A DNA stretch of 64,000 nt from NCBI RefSeq assembly GCF_901000735.1, contig NC_081546.1, positions 22,047,009 to 22,111,008 on the forward strand. Direction: 5' to 3'. This document shows positions 1-11,632 of this stretch, piece after piece. The translations under genes were made by a program, and so were the position numbers. The DNA is from Corylus avellana. Its lineage: Eukaryota; Streptophyta; Magnoliopsida; Fagales; Betulaceae. The notes below the pieces were generated by a model that made no database searches, was not told the origin of the DNA, and was given only the letters and a program-made list of their open reading frames with translations. Position 1 is the first letter of the stretch; the number at the start of each line of letters is the position of its first letter.

Positions 1-352
1 TGCTTAAAGCCTGCCTTTTGTAAGTGATTAGACTTTAAAATTCAAATTCATTGAGAATATAGAGTTTATCTTTTTAAGCTTGCTAATGAATGAAAATCTT
101 GATTTTGAGTGACATTTCAATTTTTGGATAATATGAACTTTTGCATAATGTTTATGGGTAACATTCTTGGAAAATCCTCACGACACTTCACTCGTCCTCT
201 AAGCAATGCCTAGAGATTTAAAAGGCTTGTTGTATATGGTAAATGCAATCGTACATCCCACGAAAGACGGATTTATCTTTTTGTTTTCTGCTTTTCATTT
301 GGTTTTTAGTTTCGTATTCCTAAGAGGCTAGCAATATGTAAGTTTAGGAGTG
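1..352. other. AT-rich sequence without a recognisable gene
   Basis: No coding potential, RNA gene or clear repeat terminus is visible. The stretch ends where an LTR-like unit beginning TGATAAG starts, so it may be part of the surrounding retrotransposon debris. Confidence 0.4.
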
Positions 353-1288
353 TGATAAGTGCCAAAATATTCATATTTTAGCCCCTAATTTACACTTGTT
401 AATTTCTTAGTCTTGTTATGTTGTGCTATTTTATTTCATTTTTGTGTTTTCTGTGTTTTTGTAGGTCATGTGTTTTTGTAGGTCATGGAAGAAAAGAAAG
501 CGTTTCCGGAGAGGAGAATTTGAATGCCACTTCTAAAAGCGGTTTTTGGTTCTTTCTTTTCCCTTTATTTTAATTATGTGTAATGAAATACTTTAATAGG
601 ATTAGATTGAGGCTCTAATTATATTTCTTTAATATATCAATATTCCCACCTTTGTGATAATCATATTGGGATGCTTAACTTGATTACTTCATGTTTTATC
701 GAATTCCTCATATGTGTGTAATTGGCCATTATATGCATGTGGTATGGATTAGTTATTTAAGTCAATTTGTATGATCGAGTCCTGGGCTTAATATAGTAAC
801 AAAAGAATCTTCTCATGGGTTCTTGAGTTAATCAATATGGAAAACCGGGAGTAGACACCCATGCCCTAGGTTCCATGTGTTTGTCAATTTTCACAGATTT
901 ATGCTTCCTTAAAGAACAACTTAGTAGACACCCATGCTAAATCCTTTAATAAAGAAAAGAATTAGAGTGGACACTCATGCCTAATTCATTGCTTAGGGAG
1001 ATCAATAGCTTAAGGAGTAGACACTCATGCCCTTAGGTTGGCAAACTTTAGGTATTCATAATTTGATTGGAACATTGACATATTGTTATATTATTTGAGC
1101 ATGATTAGTGGTGAATATTTAAGCTATCTTTTTCATTTATCTTTATTTCTTTTTCATAATATCAATTTAGTGACAACTTGATATTTTAATCAATTCTAAG
1201 CAAAATCAACAATCCTCGTGGGAACGATCTCGTACTTACTGCACTATACTATCGTTTGATCTTGTGCACTTGCGAGTAAAACGTATCA
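353..1288 (+). mobile_element. LTR-like unit, TGATAAG family (probable solo LTR)
   Basis: The unit begins TGATAAGT and ends ACGTATCA, giving the TG...CA ends and short TGATA/TATCA inverted repeat of an LTR. Its first 120 bases share a recognisable layout with the units at 9502, 22909 and 51557: a TGATAAG start, a run reading tttgtgttttctgtgttttt, then GTAGGTCAT. No coding sequence lies next to it, so it is most simply a solo LTR. The five bases on either side do not match, so a target duplication is not confirmed and either end could be off by a few bases. The superfamily (gypsy is likely) is inferred. Confidence 0.5.
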
Positions 1289-1299
1289 ATTATTATCTA

Positions 1300-2942
1300 T
1301 TAATTTAGGTAGTATTTGGCACAACATAATTCCAATGGCAATCGCCTAAGAGTTTTAATGCAGAAAAGTAATACTTTAAGAGGTCATAACTATCATGTAC
1401 ATTCTACCCGAGATATTAACCATTCTCAACAGAGTTGGCACTATCCCGAGGGACCTGTAATATAATGTTGGTGCCCCAGTCATTGTATGCTACCGTTCAT
1501 ATACTAGCAGTTTGACCGAGTTCGACCTCGAGTGGCCCACACTACTAATAATGAATCAAAAGCCCATATAACACATCCGCACACATTTTACCATAGAATC
1601 AAGTATATATAAAACTCATTGCCATTATACTGCATGTATCAGTATACCATTTCATACGATGCATCTTATTAATTCGATTATTAATACAGTTACCAAGTTA
1701 CGTAAAAGAGTAAACATGCTCATATCATACACGTGCTCAGTGTAACACCCCACCCGATTGACACACAATATTGTCTGCTTTTGGTTCCCATAAACTAAAC
1801 TTCCCAGGAGGTCACCCATCCTTGTACTATTCTCGCATAAGCTTGCTTAATTGCGAAATTCTGATGGGATTATGACCATCACGGCTTTAAAATACGTTGT
1901 TGTTATGAAGAGTGTAAGCATGCATATAAGCACATTTTCATCTCCATACCCAAGTGATGTGGGACGCCACAATCAGTAAGCTGACATATCGTACGTTTTT
2001 AAGGAAAGCAGTCGTAAGTGTTTACTTACCTCGTACGCCCGCTTGAGTCGTCCGGCATTTCGAATCCCTGATATAATGAAACATGGCTATCATTATACGT
2101 AGTGCCAAAGGGTTTGCTAAAGACACAAAAGGTCCTAATTGAATACACCTAGGTAAAAGGGTTCAAAACCCTACTTTTATGCATTTTGGGATCTCGTCAA
2201 ACGTTGTGTCAAAGGGGCAAACATTCACTCATAATGGGTAGAGAAAGTTCGAGCATAGTCTTAATGCAGTGTCTAGGCTTCTATTTTGAAGTCACAATGG
2301 TAAAAACCACATCCTAGGCTCTAAAGTTGTTCATAAAACATAGTGAAGAAGGACATACAAGAAAACCAAAGAAATAATGAGCATTTCTAAAACATTTGAA
2401 AATCACTATTTTCCTCACAGGGAAAAATGACACACAAGTTATGGCATCTTTAAAAGCTTGAAGAAAGCAAGAATAATGGCAAGATAACATAAAATTCTAG
2501 TGAAAGTTCAAGAGTTACTTTGAAAATAGCAAAAATCCAAAACCTTCTTCTTCCTCTCAAGAAACTCTCCTCTCACTTGAGGGTTAGGGTATTTATAGGG
2601 GGTGAGGCTCTCCTCTGCAAGGGTGGACTATGGGGAACATTCGGTATACTATTACACAGTGGTTCTAGGGTTGCTTGTGGAACGTTCAATCAATACTCAG
2701 TGGATCAAACTTTGGTGGTCCCATTGGCGAACGTTCACACTAAGGACATGGTCAAATGTTCGGTGTGGTCCCTTGCCGAACGTTCGGCGAGAGAGTTTGA
2801 ATTGGGTTTTTAGGACTAATTTCAAGTGAAGGCTTGGTTTAGGGTTAAGGCACACTCTTGGGGTTTACAAAAAGAGTTTTTTAGGCTCAAGTGTAATGGT
2901 TGATTTTAGGATAAATAATACTTCAAAATTTGGGGCATTACA
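1300..2942 (-). mobile_element. Ty3/gypsy-type LTR, about 1.6 kb, minus strand
   Basis: Read on the minus strand the unit starts TGTAATGCCCC at 2942, a common start for large gypsy (Tekay/Del-like) LTRs, and has a TATA-like CCTATAAATACCC near 2600. Its distal part matches the plus-strand unit at 7901-9501 in order: a block with a GGTCGAACTCGGTC-like core, then a block with ACAGGTCCCTCGGGATAGTGCC. The two are therefore members of one family in opposite orientations. A Cassandra LTR is nested inside it. The left border near 1300 is approximate. No gag or pol sequence is attached. Confidence 0.55.
1741..1971 (-). mobile_element. Cassandra TRIM solo LTR with 5S rRNA-like domain
   Basis: Read on the minus strand, the 231 bp unit runs from TGTGGCGTCCCACATC to GGGGTGTTACA. 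Inside it is a degenerate 5S rRNA core, recognisable by ATCCCATCAGAA, then AGAATAGTAC, then GGATGGGTGACCTCCTGGGAA, which carries the internal pol III control region. A 5S-derived domain within a small LTR beginning TGT and ending ACA is diagnostic of Cassandra terminal-repeat retrotransposons in miniature. The flanking pentamers CTCAG and ATCAG differ at one base and look like a target duplication. It is not a functional 5S gene, because the 5S part is diverged and its 5' end is replaced by LTR sequence. Confidence 0.88.
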
Positions 2943-5900
2943 CCGGTGTCCAGTGTTTTTGGCCAAAACAAATTGCAAATTCATCAAGTCCTGGGGCTTT
3001 GAGTGGTCACATTTGGACCAAAGAGTAATTGGAGTAGAAAAACAGTCAAAACAAAAAAAAGGGGAGAAGGACGGGAGAGGGTCAAAAGGAAGAGGGGTGA
3101 AGATACTGTGAATGCATTTACATTTTTTGTTTGTTGTACCAAAATCCTCATCCTCAAGCACCTTCCCCATTCTCCCAATCTGCAACCCATTCGATCTCCT
3201 TATTCAAATATTAGATTTCTATCATTTACCTTAACACTAAGGCTATTATATTTTACTATCCTCCATTCATATCTATCCTCCATTCATATCTAATAAAAGC
3301 TCTTTTTATTTATTTATTAATAAAATAGGTATTTGGTATACCAAATGTACATACTAAGTTGGCTAACTTTCTAAAACCTAGTTTTAGAAAATTTATATCC
3401 TTAATTTAATTAATTCCAGTTGTTTGCACCTAAAGAGGAATGTCAACTTGCCAACACAACCTTTAGACAGTAAGGCACAACCTTGTACAAGATATTTTAA
3501 TATAGGGGGACCACTTTATTGTCTTTGCTAATTATTTGTTCGACTGACTCAAGTCTCTATCCACAATTCAGCAGTCTTCTTTTAATAATAGCAAATCATT
3601 ATATTCAATGTTTTTTTAAAATAAAAAAATTAAAAAAAATTAAAAAAATAAAAAAGCAACAAGCCCCAATAAACAATATGGATATAAAAAGTTATTGGAA
3701 TTTTGCATTGTAAGCAAAATTAATAAATAGGTCTTTGTATTTTAATTTTCGTGTAAAATTTTGACGAAAACCATTTATATTGGTAGAAAAAGATGAATAA
3801 TGGAGACAAAATTTAAATATAATATATTTCTTTGCTTATCATATTAAATGTTTAACAAAGCATGGCCTTCCTGTGGATGGCTCTTCATCTCTGCCCATGT
3901 GGGTGTGAAAGAAGTTTTAAAATTGGAAATGTTTTCAATTTGAATTTTGATACAGCAATTGGAGAGGACTTCTCAATGCAGACAGCCATTTGTCCTTTTT
4001 ATCAAGTCTATGGCCCCTTGTGACCCCAATGAAGCGCTGACATATATAGCTGTTTCCCTCAACCTGCAATCCTTTATCTTGAAAGTTTGGAAGCTAGGGA
4101 ATTTTGAAGTTGTCATTGAGGCCAACAGCCCTAGCTCACCCATTGGCAAATTACTTTCATAATCTCAATCTCATCTCTTGCCTTCCTTTCTTTTGTTGGT
4201 GGAAAGCAATTAAATTTTACAAAAATACGTATGAATTTCTACGCTCATCATATGATACAATACTTTGTCACTTTCCGACTTTATTATAGCAATATTTTCA
4301 TTACATTGTGGTTGGGAAAGACGGCCTTTTGTTTAATTTCTTTCCTTTTTTTTTATGTCTGGTTTTAGACAAATCAAGCTACAGGTGGGTCGGTCACCCA
4401 GTCACATCTATTTCACTATATAAGTCTATGAATTAATCAATTACTTTATAGAAGTTTGAACTTATAATAACAATAATGTATATATATATATATATATCCG
4501 CATAGTAGAATTGTGGTTGAATATTGGTGTGGTATAATTACGAGCTGAATTATTTATTTTAATTATGCGTTCCTTACACGATTGTATTTTTTTTTTTCTT
4601 CAAGTAATTAATATTATATATTTAATTATCAATTTTCCATCTACTAAAGATGATGTGGCGTGGTCCTTCGACCCCTATTTAATTTCATTCACCAAAGACA
4701 GTGGGAGAACCACATTATATCAGATTTTAGAGGATTGAAAATTGATATTTGTCCAGCATATATAGGATTACTCATTTTTCTCTCCAATTTGGCACTTTTC
4801 GGGTTTTGGTAAGAGTTAGAATAGAACACTTGCTGGTCCAATCGGAAATTCCACCAGAAGCAATCACACGTGGGAAAGTCGGATATAATTGGTGGGGAGG
4901 AGGCAAGGAGCTGGAGGGTAGATGGGGATTGAGATTGCTCTCCAAAACCATACTTCCATGCATATTTACTCTTCAACGTTCGCAATCCCAACTACCCTCT
5001 CACATTTCCTAATTCCATCACCCCTCTCTCGCTCTCTCGCTCTCTCTCTCCCTCTCTTGCATATCTGCAAGTCAATGCTGCTGCATGCTTTGATAAATGG
5101 CTTACTGTCTAGCGCCTATAAAAGCTGGTGTGGTAGCCCAACAAAGAGATGGTCATTTTCTTGTGCAGAAATCCATTTGGGTGTCAGCTTTTGAGTGGTT
5201 CGTTTATGCATCTTTGATATTCATTTGGTGAGTGGTTTCCATGCTAACCTTGTCAATTGAACGGTATCTTGCAGGTCATCTTGATCTCGTTGTCTGTTCG
5301 ACCTTGACTCTCTCCCTCTTGCTCTGATCTCCTTCAATCTCAAGAAAATTTGCCTTTGACGTACATTTTCTTTTTCTATGATTTTCTTAAAAAAATTATT
5401 GGTTTCTTCCACTAGAATATTAATGTACATGAAAAATACACACACAGCACAAGATTCCCTCTATACTCATATTAGCTACACCAAACTTTTTCATGAATGT
5501 GTGTCAACATTGACTATTTGGCACATTGAGCGATTACCCATGCATATATGCTCAATGTCAATAATTTAAGGTTTTGTCGTTATAAGAGCATTTATATTTT
5601 ACCCCCAATAAGGTAGTGTTTGTTTTGATCCATCTCGTTTCCTTTTTACCCTTTTTCTGTAATTTGCAGATGATTGCAATATTTGGTCTGACTGACAATT
5701 CCATCATATATAATTATGTATTGTCTAGTTCTTTGGATTGTCGTTTTTGGTGTCTGTAATTCCATAAAAAGCTTCCAAGAATTAGGATGTTGTTTTTAAG
5801 AATGTTCGTTCACCCAATCCCATGATAATTAATGACAAACAAGTAATTCCAAACAAAACTCAAGGTCGGACAGGCTACGAAATTGAGATACAAACAAGAA

Positions 5901-6435
5901 CTGTTTGCTTGACAAGTTTCGAATGGAAAACGATATCCCTGATCATCTCTTCAATCTGAGTTTCCAGAAAGTTCTGGTATGTAAATCTCTCTCTCTCTCT
6001 CACTCTCTCTCTCTCTCTAGCTCTATGATATTAAATAATAAACACAATGATCATGATTATTTTCTTTTTTCTTTTTCTTTTTTTCTGAATTTTCTGATGC
6101 CTATAATCAAACCATTTAAATGAGTAAATAAGTTTAAAGAAGCAGCAAGTGTCTTGAGCAGCAATACAAGTGAAGTTTAGCTCCAAATTAAGGATATTCA
6201 GTATTCTTGCAGATGATCAAGACTAGAGATGAAGATTTATCCCGAGTGATCATGAATTCTAGAGTTTGTAAGTTATCATGTCAGTTTTTGTAAATTTTAC
6301 CTTTGCTATTAAATTGTAATTGTAAATAGTTAAAGAGTTTTTATCCATTTCACTCAATCTTTAAATAGAATGGAAAACAATCCTTTTGTAACATCTTTGT
6401 CATTTGTGACAAAGGATGATTCAATGACTCTTGAT
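2943..6435. other. Intergenic stretch without a recognised gene
   Basis: The reading frames are short and match nothing I recognise. Visible features are a duplicated TATCCTCCATTCATATC unit near 3258-3292, an AT dinucleotide run at about 4479-4497, CT-rich tracts near 5030-5060 and 5985-6020, and a TATA-like CTATAAAAG at about 5116. The CT tract, the TATA-like box and a short reading frame near 4922-5194 could belong to an unrecognised gene or noncoding transcript, but nothing confirms it. The part from about 6150 to 6430 resembles LTR sequence. Confidence 0.4.
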
Positions 6436-6999
6436 CTATTGTGCACGTAGTTAAAATACAGGATCCCAAAGAAGCAAAAAATATTAGAATAGAAAATAGA
6501 TCAATCACACACGACACTAAGATTTAAGTGGTTTGGCTTAACAAGCCTACATTCACTGGCGGAGACGACCCGAAGGAAATTTACTATCAAAAGATAGAGT
6601 ACAAAGATAACTGGAAGAAAATCACTCAAAATTTAAAACCCCAATATACCCAAATCTTACTCTCACACAAAAGAGAAAAATACAAAACAGGAAAAAAAAA
6701 TGACAAAGAAAAGTCCCTTCCTCTCTAAGTGCCATAAGGCACAACAAAGTGAGAAAACCCTAATGAGATGCTACTTCTAAATTTTTCTCCCACAGTGATT
6801 ATGCAACATACTCCTCTTTTATAGAAGAAGAAAGCTGGCCAAAATAGTTGTAATCCTTGTTGGAGTAGTACACTCCATGTCGGCAAGAACTCCAAACTAA
6901 ACTTGTAAAAGGAGAACCAATTAAGGCTGGAATACTAAAAAGCCAAAGTCACGGCTGGGCCCCACACATGACTTGAGAAATTCAAGGCACAACACAACA
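6436..6999 (-). mobile_element. Ty1/copia LTR (3' LTR of an internally deleted element)
   Basis: The unit repeats the sequence at 7622-7900 with scattered differences, for example in the blocks reading GATCAATCACACACGACAC. Read on the minus strand it begins TGTTGTGTTGTGCC at 6999, directly after a purine-rich AAGGTGGAG tract that fits a polypurine tract, and ends near TTGTGCACA... at 6436. Both LTRs flank a remnant of copia pol on the same strand, so this is the 3' LTR. Confidence 0.7.
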
Positions 7000-7027
7000 A
7001 ACTCCACCTTAACTTGAATTCTATCAA

Positions 7028-7430
7028 GTCCTCAACGAAATCTCCTCATGACGTCTCCTCCAACACCCACACAAGCAATCACAACAATCAAATCCAAGCA
7101 ACTCTTGAATTTGCGAACTGGAACTGGTTTAGTCAACATATCCACTGGATTTTCCTCAGTGACAATGTTCTTCAATATGATATCTCCTCGTGTCAAATCC
7201 AGATCACCAGCATAATCTGAATCGACAAACCTAATGACACTGGAACCGATACCACTGTCTCTGTCAAAGACTGAGCCAACATCTGTAGCAACCCGTAAAT
7301 AATGGAATATCAAATTCACTACCGGCCACTAAACCATGCCAGGATTAACAACACTGATTGCATGTGAAACATTTGGACGAATGCACTCCATAGCATACAT
7401 GATGCTCCCAAACGCACTAAAATAATATAG
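7028..7430 (-). pseudogene. Ty1/copia pol C-terminal remnant (RT end and RNase H)
   Basis: Minus-strand frames read FGSIMYAMECIRPNVSHAIS, then after a stop FHYLRVATDV, then RFVDSDYAGDLDLTRGD, then VDMLTKPVPVRKFKSCLDLI. These are the signature blocks of the copia reverse transcriptase tail and RNase H (SDYAGDLD carries a catalytic Asp) and the conserved end of the polyprotein. The usual stretch of about 60 residues between SDYAGDLD and LTKPV is missing, so the RNase H is internally deleted. At least one stop (after NPGMV) also breaks the frame. The remnant sits between two LTRs of the same element and is not functional. Confidence 0.85.
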
Positions 7431-7607
7431 ATGCAACATGAGACGCTCCTCCCTTAATGATGGCACATTGCCATCCAAAATCTTCACCAAACCTCATTGT
7501 CGCATTAAAGAACGTGTCTTGATACGCCAAAGACTGAAACTATTTTAACCATCAAACTTTTCTACTTCAAATTTTACAGAAGCCGTCTCGCAAAATAAAG
7601 AATCCAG

Positions 7608-7619
7608 GATCTGATACCA
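7608..7619 (-). other. Primer-binding site, initiator tRNA-Met type
   Basis: The minus strand reads TGGTATCAGATC directly after the inner end of the 7622-7900 LTR. This matches the 3' end of plant initiator tRNA-Met (TGGTATCAGAGC) except near its end. It marks 7622-7900 as the 5' LTR of the element. Confidence 0.75.
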
Positions 7620-7621
7620 CT

Positions 7622-7900
7622 TGTTGTGCACATAATCAAAATACAAGATCCCAAAGAAGCAGAAAAGAGTAGAATAGAAGATAGATCAATCACACACGAC
7701 ACCAAGATTTAAATAGTTCGGCTTAACAAGCTTACATCCACTGACAGAGACGATTCAGAGGAAATTGACAATCAAAAGATGGAGTACAAAGATAATGGGG
7801 AGAAAATCACTCAAAACCCAAAGCCCCAAAACACCAAAATTTCACTCTCACACAAAAGTGAGAGAAAAAATTGACAAAGAAAACTCTCTTCTTATCTAAG
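7622..7900 (-). mobile_element. Ty1/copia LTR (5' LTR, truncated)
   Basis: Collinear with 6436-6725 of the partner LTR. It keeps only the part next to the primer-binding site and stops abruptly at 7900, where a different LTR beginning TGTAGTGACC starts. About half of the LTR is lost, either through insertion of the gypsy LTR or an associated deletion. Confidence 0.7.
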
Positions 7901-9501
7901 TGTAGTGACCAAAATAATTAACTAAGCTTAGGTAGCTTAGTTAGAGGGTTAATTTGGAGTTTGGGTCACTAGGGACAACTAGAAGGGCATTTTGGGAATT
8001 TGGACTTTCAGACCGGACGTACGCTAGGGTTACTGGATGTATGCTATTGTCTGTAGTAGAGGACGAACGCTAGGGTTGCCTGACGTACACTCTTGTTTGT
8101 AGTAGAGAACGTGTGTCGGGGGACCATCGTATGTACGCTGACAATAGAACGCCGTACTCTGCCAATAGTACACGGACGTACGCTGGGGACCACACGGACG
8201 TACGCTACTTTTGGAATACCTTTTGGTTAATATCTGGACATACGATACAGCCTTTGAACCGCTGTGTAAATAGTACTGGACGTATGCCCGAATAGTACCA
8301 GACGTCCGTTACTTTTCAGAGAAGTTGGTAGCACCCTCTACTATAAATACCCCCTTATTCTCATACACCCATTCTCGCCCCCAGACTTTCTGATACACAT
8401 GTGTGAGTGTTTTGTGAGGATTTTGTGTGTTTTGTGGAGAAGGAAATGTGTTTTCTTGAAGGTTGCTTCTAGGAGGTAACCCTATTCGCTTAACTTTTCT
8501 TTCTAAGTCGTTATGCTCTTTTAATGCTTTCTAGAGTAGCTTAGACGTTGGTTTGAAACTTTAGACATGTTATACCATTGATTTTGTTTAGAGTTGAGCT
8601 TAGCATTCCATTGTGCTTTCTATTGCATGGAGACCTTATTTGGAGATAGGAGGTCTTAGAAATCCATTTAGATGGGTTTAGAAGCAGTTTGGGAGGATAG
8701 GTGGACGTTTGGAACAAACAAGGTTCTACCTGAAACTTTCTGGGCGGACGTATGGCCTTGAGCCCAGACGTACGGTCAGAAGCATTTCAGGGGAAATGAC
8801 GTTTTGACCAAGTCATTCGATAGCCTTTGTTTTCATGTTCTAGGTTCATTTTAATTGGATTTAGAACTAATGATAGGTTTTTTCTCAGTATTCGAGGCTA
8901 TGGAGCCTCAAGAAAATTTTACGGAGGAACCTTACGACCTAGGTGAGTACAAACTCACATTGCTTGTTGTTACTTTTCCCGCATTGCACGTCTATTTTAT
9001 ATATATCAAACATGCGTATTTTGCAACTCTCATGAAATATATTTTAGAACTACTGTGAACTCTCTTTTGTAAAAACGTGTGTTGATTAATAAGATAATAA
9101 TGAGGCTTGTAAAACTATACATGTAAAAGACTGATAAGATTAATTGCATCGTATGACATGGTACACCGGTACGTGCGGAATAACGATCATGAACTTACTA
9201 TATATGTTAACTTTATGGTCAAATATTGTATGAAGACTTTGGATCCAATGGCCATTGCAGCCAAAGCCTTGACCATTCCCTAATGGATAGTCACTATAAG
9301 ACGGACATCATTAGTGGTATGGGCCATCTGAGGTCGGACTCGGTCGTGCCACTAATGTTATGTATGGTAGTGTGCAATATCCGGGACACTGGTGTTGTAC
9401 TACAGGTCCTTCAGGACAGCGCTAATCCCGCTAAGAATGGGTAATATCTTGAGTATATCATACGGTTGAACTATTACTGTTACTTATGATTATATGCATA
9501 T
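7901..9501 (+). mobile_element. Ty3/gypsy-type LTR, about 1.6 kb, plus strand
   Basis: Starts TGTAGTGACC and ends where another LTR-like unit starts at 9502. A TATA box (TATAAATA at 8342) precedes sequence that would be the R region. The U3 part upstream carries about ten diverged copies of a GGACGTACGCTA motif. The distal half shares ordered blocks with the minus-strand LTR at 1300-2942, including the ACAGGTCC...CGCTAA...AAGAATGGGTAATATC stretch. No internal gypsy coding sequence is next to it, so it is a solo or truncated LTR. Confidence 0.6.
8010..8312 (+). repeat. Diverged array of GGACGTACGCTA motifs in LTR U3
   Basis: The motif recurs at about 8016, 8036, 8062, 8082, 8128, 8173, 8197, 8276 and 8298, with two more near 8750 and 8765. 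Each copy varies at one to three bases (for example GTATGC, GAACGC). Spacing is irregular, roughly 20-80 bp. The array lies just upstream of the TATA box of this LTR. Confidence 0.6.
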
Positions 9502-9945
9502 TGATAAGTACCAAATATTGCAAATTTGGATCCCTTTATTTACATTAGTTAATCGTTGTTATTTAATATTTTGTGTTAGTTTTGTGTTTTTAGTGTTTTG
9601 TAGGTCATTGAAGAAAAACTACAGCTTTAAAGGAAAAAAAGCAAAGTTTGGAAGAATACATACTTTGAGAAGACCTAGATGATGTCGCTAAGTTTAACCA
9701 AATCCAAGAAATGGTTAAATCAAATTAAAGATTAGATTGGATTAAAGTTCAGATTGGATAAAATTTCGGATTTTATTCAAATTCAGATTCTGCACATGAC
9801 TCATTAATTTCATCATAACTTTCTAGTCAAATATCGGATTGAAGTAATTCAAGTGGCATTGGAGAGCTAACTCAAAATATTACAATTCGTTATAAAATAG
9901 GATTTTCCTAATTCGGACGGTTACTATGACAAAATTGTCCCACAA
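9502..9945 (+). mobile_element. LTR fragment, TGATAAG family
   Basis: Nearly collinear with the first 440 bp of the unit at 22909: TGATAAG start, CTTTATTTACATTAGTTAATC, GAGAAGACCTAGATGATG, and CCTAATTCGGACGGTTACTATG. Similarity ends near 9945, so it is 3'-truncated. It directly abuts the end of the gypsy LTR at 9501. Confidence 0.6.
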
Positions 9946-11566
9946 TAAGCAAAAAATATTTTGCTAAGTGTTTTCTATACATATGCATGTAAAGCAGCTT
10001 ACATAAGATTGAGAACATGCAACATTTTTTCATTCCATGCAATACGTGCTCTTTAGTGTGTGGTCCATGCTCTCTTTAAGGTGGTCCATGCCCTCATATA
10101 TGTTTATTCTTTTATCCAAGGGAAGGACTATGTCTTTCTTTAACCACAAATACGAAACTACCACCCTAGCCAAGTTGTAATTACTCCCAACCCTCTCTAT
10201 GACCCACAATCAGTTGTCAAAGGACAAAACACGACAAACATAGGCTACTATGGACAAAGCAATTACAGCCCAAAAGTCGACAACAACAATGGAATAAAGT
10301 CAAATTTCATTCTAACCACAACCAATATGGACCACACCCGATGCCAACAACGCAATAAAGTATGTTTTGTAAGATTCCAACACATTATATATTGTATATA
10401 TAAAGCCAACACAGATTCAACAAAAAATTTGGTGATGGGGGTTTCGACAAACATCTGACAATAGAACAAAAAGCGAAATAAAACTAGAAGAAAACTGTTC
10501 CACACTGTTAGATCAGCACAGACCACAAAAAAGTATGGAAAATTACCTTGGATGGGTTGCCGGCCAGTGGGTCTCGGTTCTAGGTTAGAAAATGGGTGGA
10601 CGCCGGACTGCTAGACTCGACAGTGGATTCTATCGCGTCGGTGGGTCTCTGTTCAGCCGTTGGTGGGTGCATCGGTGGGTCTCCATTCAGCCGTTGCGTG
10701 GGTCCGTGGGTATGCCTGGGATTGAATGCGTCGGTGGGTATGTCTGTCGGTGGTTCGTTTCGTCGGGGAAGAGATATGACTTGGGGGTTTTATTTGAAAC
10801 CCCCAAGTTTCCAAAACTCACCGTTTTGGATGTGACCAAAATGGTGAGTTTTGGTCCTACGTGTAAACATGGACACGTGGGATCAACATTTTCTGTCAAT
10901 CTGGCATTCGTAAAATGCACCGTTTAGAATGGAGTAACGGCAGTTACAAAAGTCTGACGACAGGAATTTTTCTGGTATTTTAATTGGCCCAAGGAGTAAA
11001 TTTTCGAAAAAAAAAAAAGAAGTTAGGGACTATTTAATTTTGGCGCATTGACTCAAGGTTTTATGATATATTTACCCTTCTTATAATCATCATTTTCTCA
11101 AAACTTCGTTTCTCATTTTGAAAATTGTTCCAAAATATCAACTTGCTTTATTTAGAAAGCATTTTTTTTTTAAATAGAAGCTTTATAAATAAATCTTTTA
11201 CATCAATAAATGTTCATCCAAAAGCCATTTAAAAATATTTCATGCATGTGACATAACTTCATAGTATGTAAAGAAAATAATTATTCACAATTTGATATAA
11301 AATGTATAAATGGCATGACATGAAATAACTTTAGAAGAGGTAGAAGATTTACTTACTTCTAGACTGAAGCTAAGAGTAGTCTTTTAGCTAGTCACCTTTA
11401 AAGAATCTAGTTGTTCCAAGCTGGCTAACACTCTCTAATATCTTCTTTGAATATAATATTCTCAAATCCGTTCTCTTTCGTGCTATTTCTTTCTTGCAAC
11501 CCTGTCTCGCCCTTTCTCTTTCTGCTTTGTGTAAATACTCTAAGAAATCTTTCTTTATAACATATC
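9946..11566. other. Retrotransposon debris and unassigned sequence
   Basis: No intact gene. The stretch at 10150-10440 may be copia gag debris and is listed separately. A GC-richer part (10590-10930) holds open frames on both strands but no recognisable domain. It contains a repeated CGGTGGGTCTC..TTCAGCCGTTG unit and a 12 bp inverted repeat, CCAAAACTCACC / GGTGAGTTTTGG, around 10815-10855. The remainder is AT-rich. Confidence 0.4.
10150..10440 (+). pseudogene. Possible copia gag remnant
   Basis: The plus strand reads, in shifting frames, YYGQSNYSPK, then NQYGPHPMPTT, then a Cys/His-poor stretch ending HIIYCIYKAN. Asn/Gln-rich sequence followed by a broken zinc knuckle is the usual order at the end of copia gag. 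The frame is shifted several times and the knuckle spacing is not intact, so this is a weak call based on pattern only. Confidence 0.3.
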
Positions 11567-11632
11567 TTTCTTAGAGTGTTATGTCACAAAGCAAGAAATC
11601 TTTCTTGCTTTGTGACATAACACTCTAAGAAA
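11567..11632. repeat. Perfect 32 bp inverted repeat with 2 nt spacer
   Basis: The arms 11567-11598 and 11601-11632 are exact reverse complements, beginning TTTCTTAGAGTGTTATG and ending CATAACACTCTAAGAAA, separated by TC. The sequence just upstream (11535-11566) holds a looser version of the outer part. No terminal motif of a known element is visible. Confidence 0.9.

Noticed and set aside
1790..1880. 5S rRNA gene on the minus strand
   Set aside because: Only a diverged core is present and it lies within a Cassandra LTR with LTR ends and a target duplication.
5000..5200. Possible microRNA precursor near the CT-rich tract
   Set aside because: Compared by eye with common conserved plant miRNAs (156, 160, 162, 164, 167, 171, 172, 390, 393, 396) and none matched; no long stem was found.
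10592..10930. Overlapping open frames of 77-111 codons on both strands
   Set aside because: The composition is GC-richer, which lowers stop frequency by chance; no domain, no splice context, and both strands are open equally.
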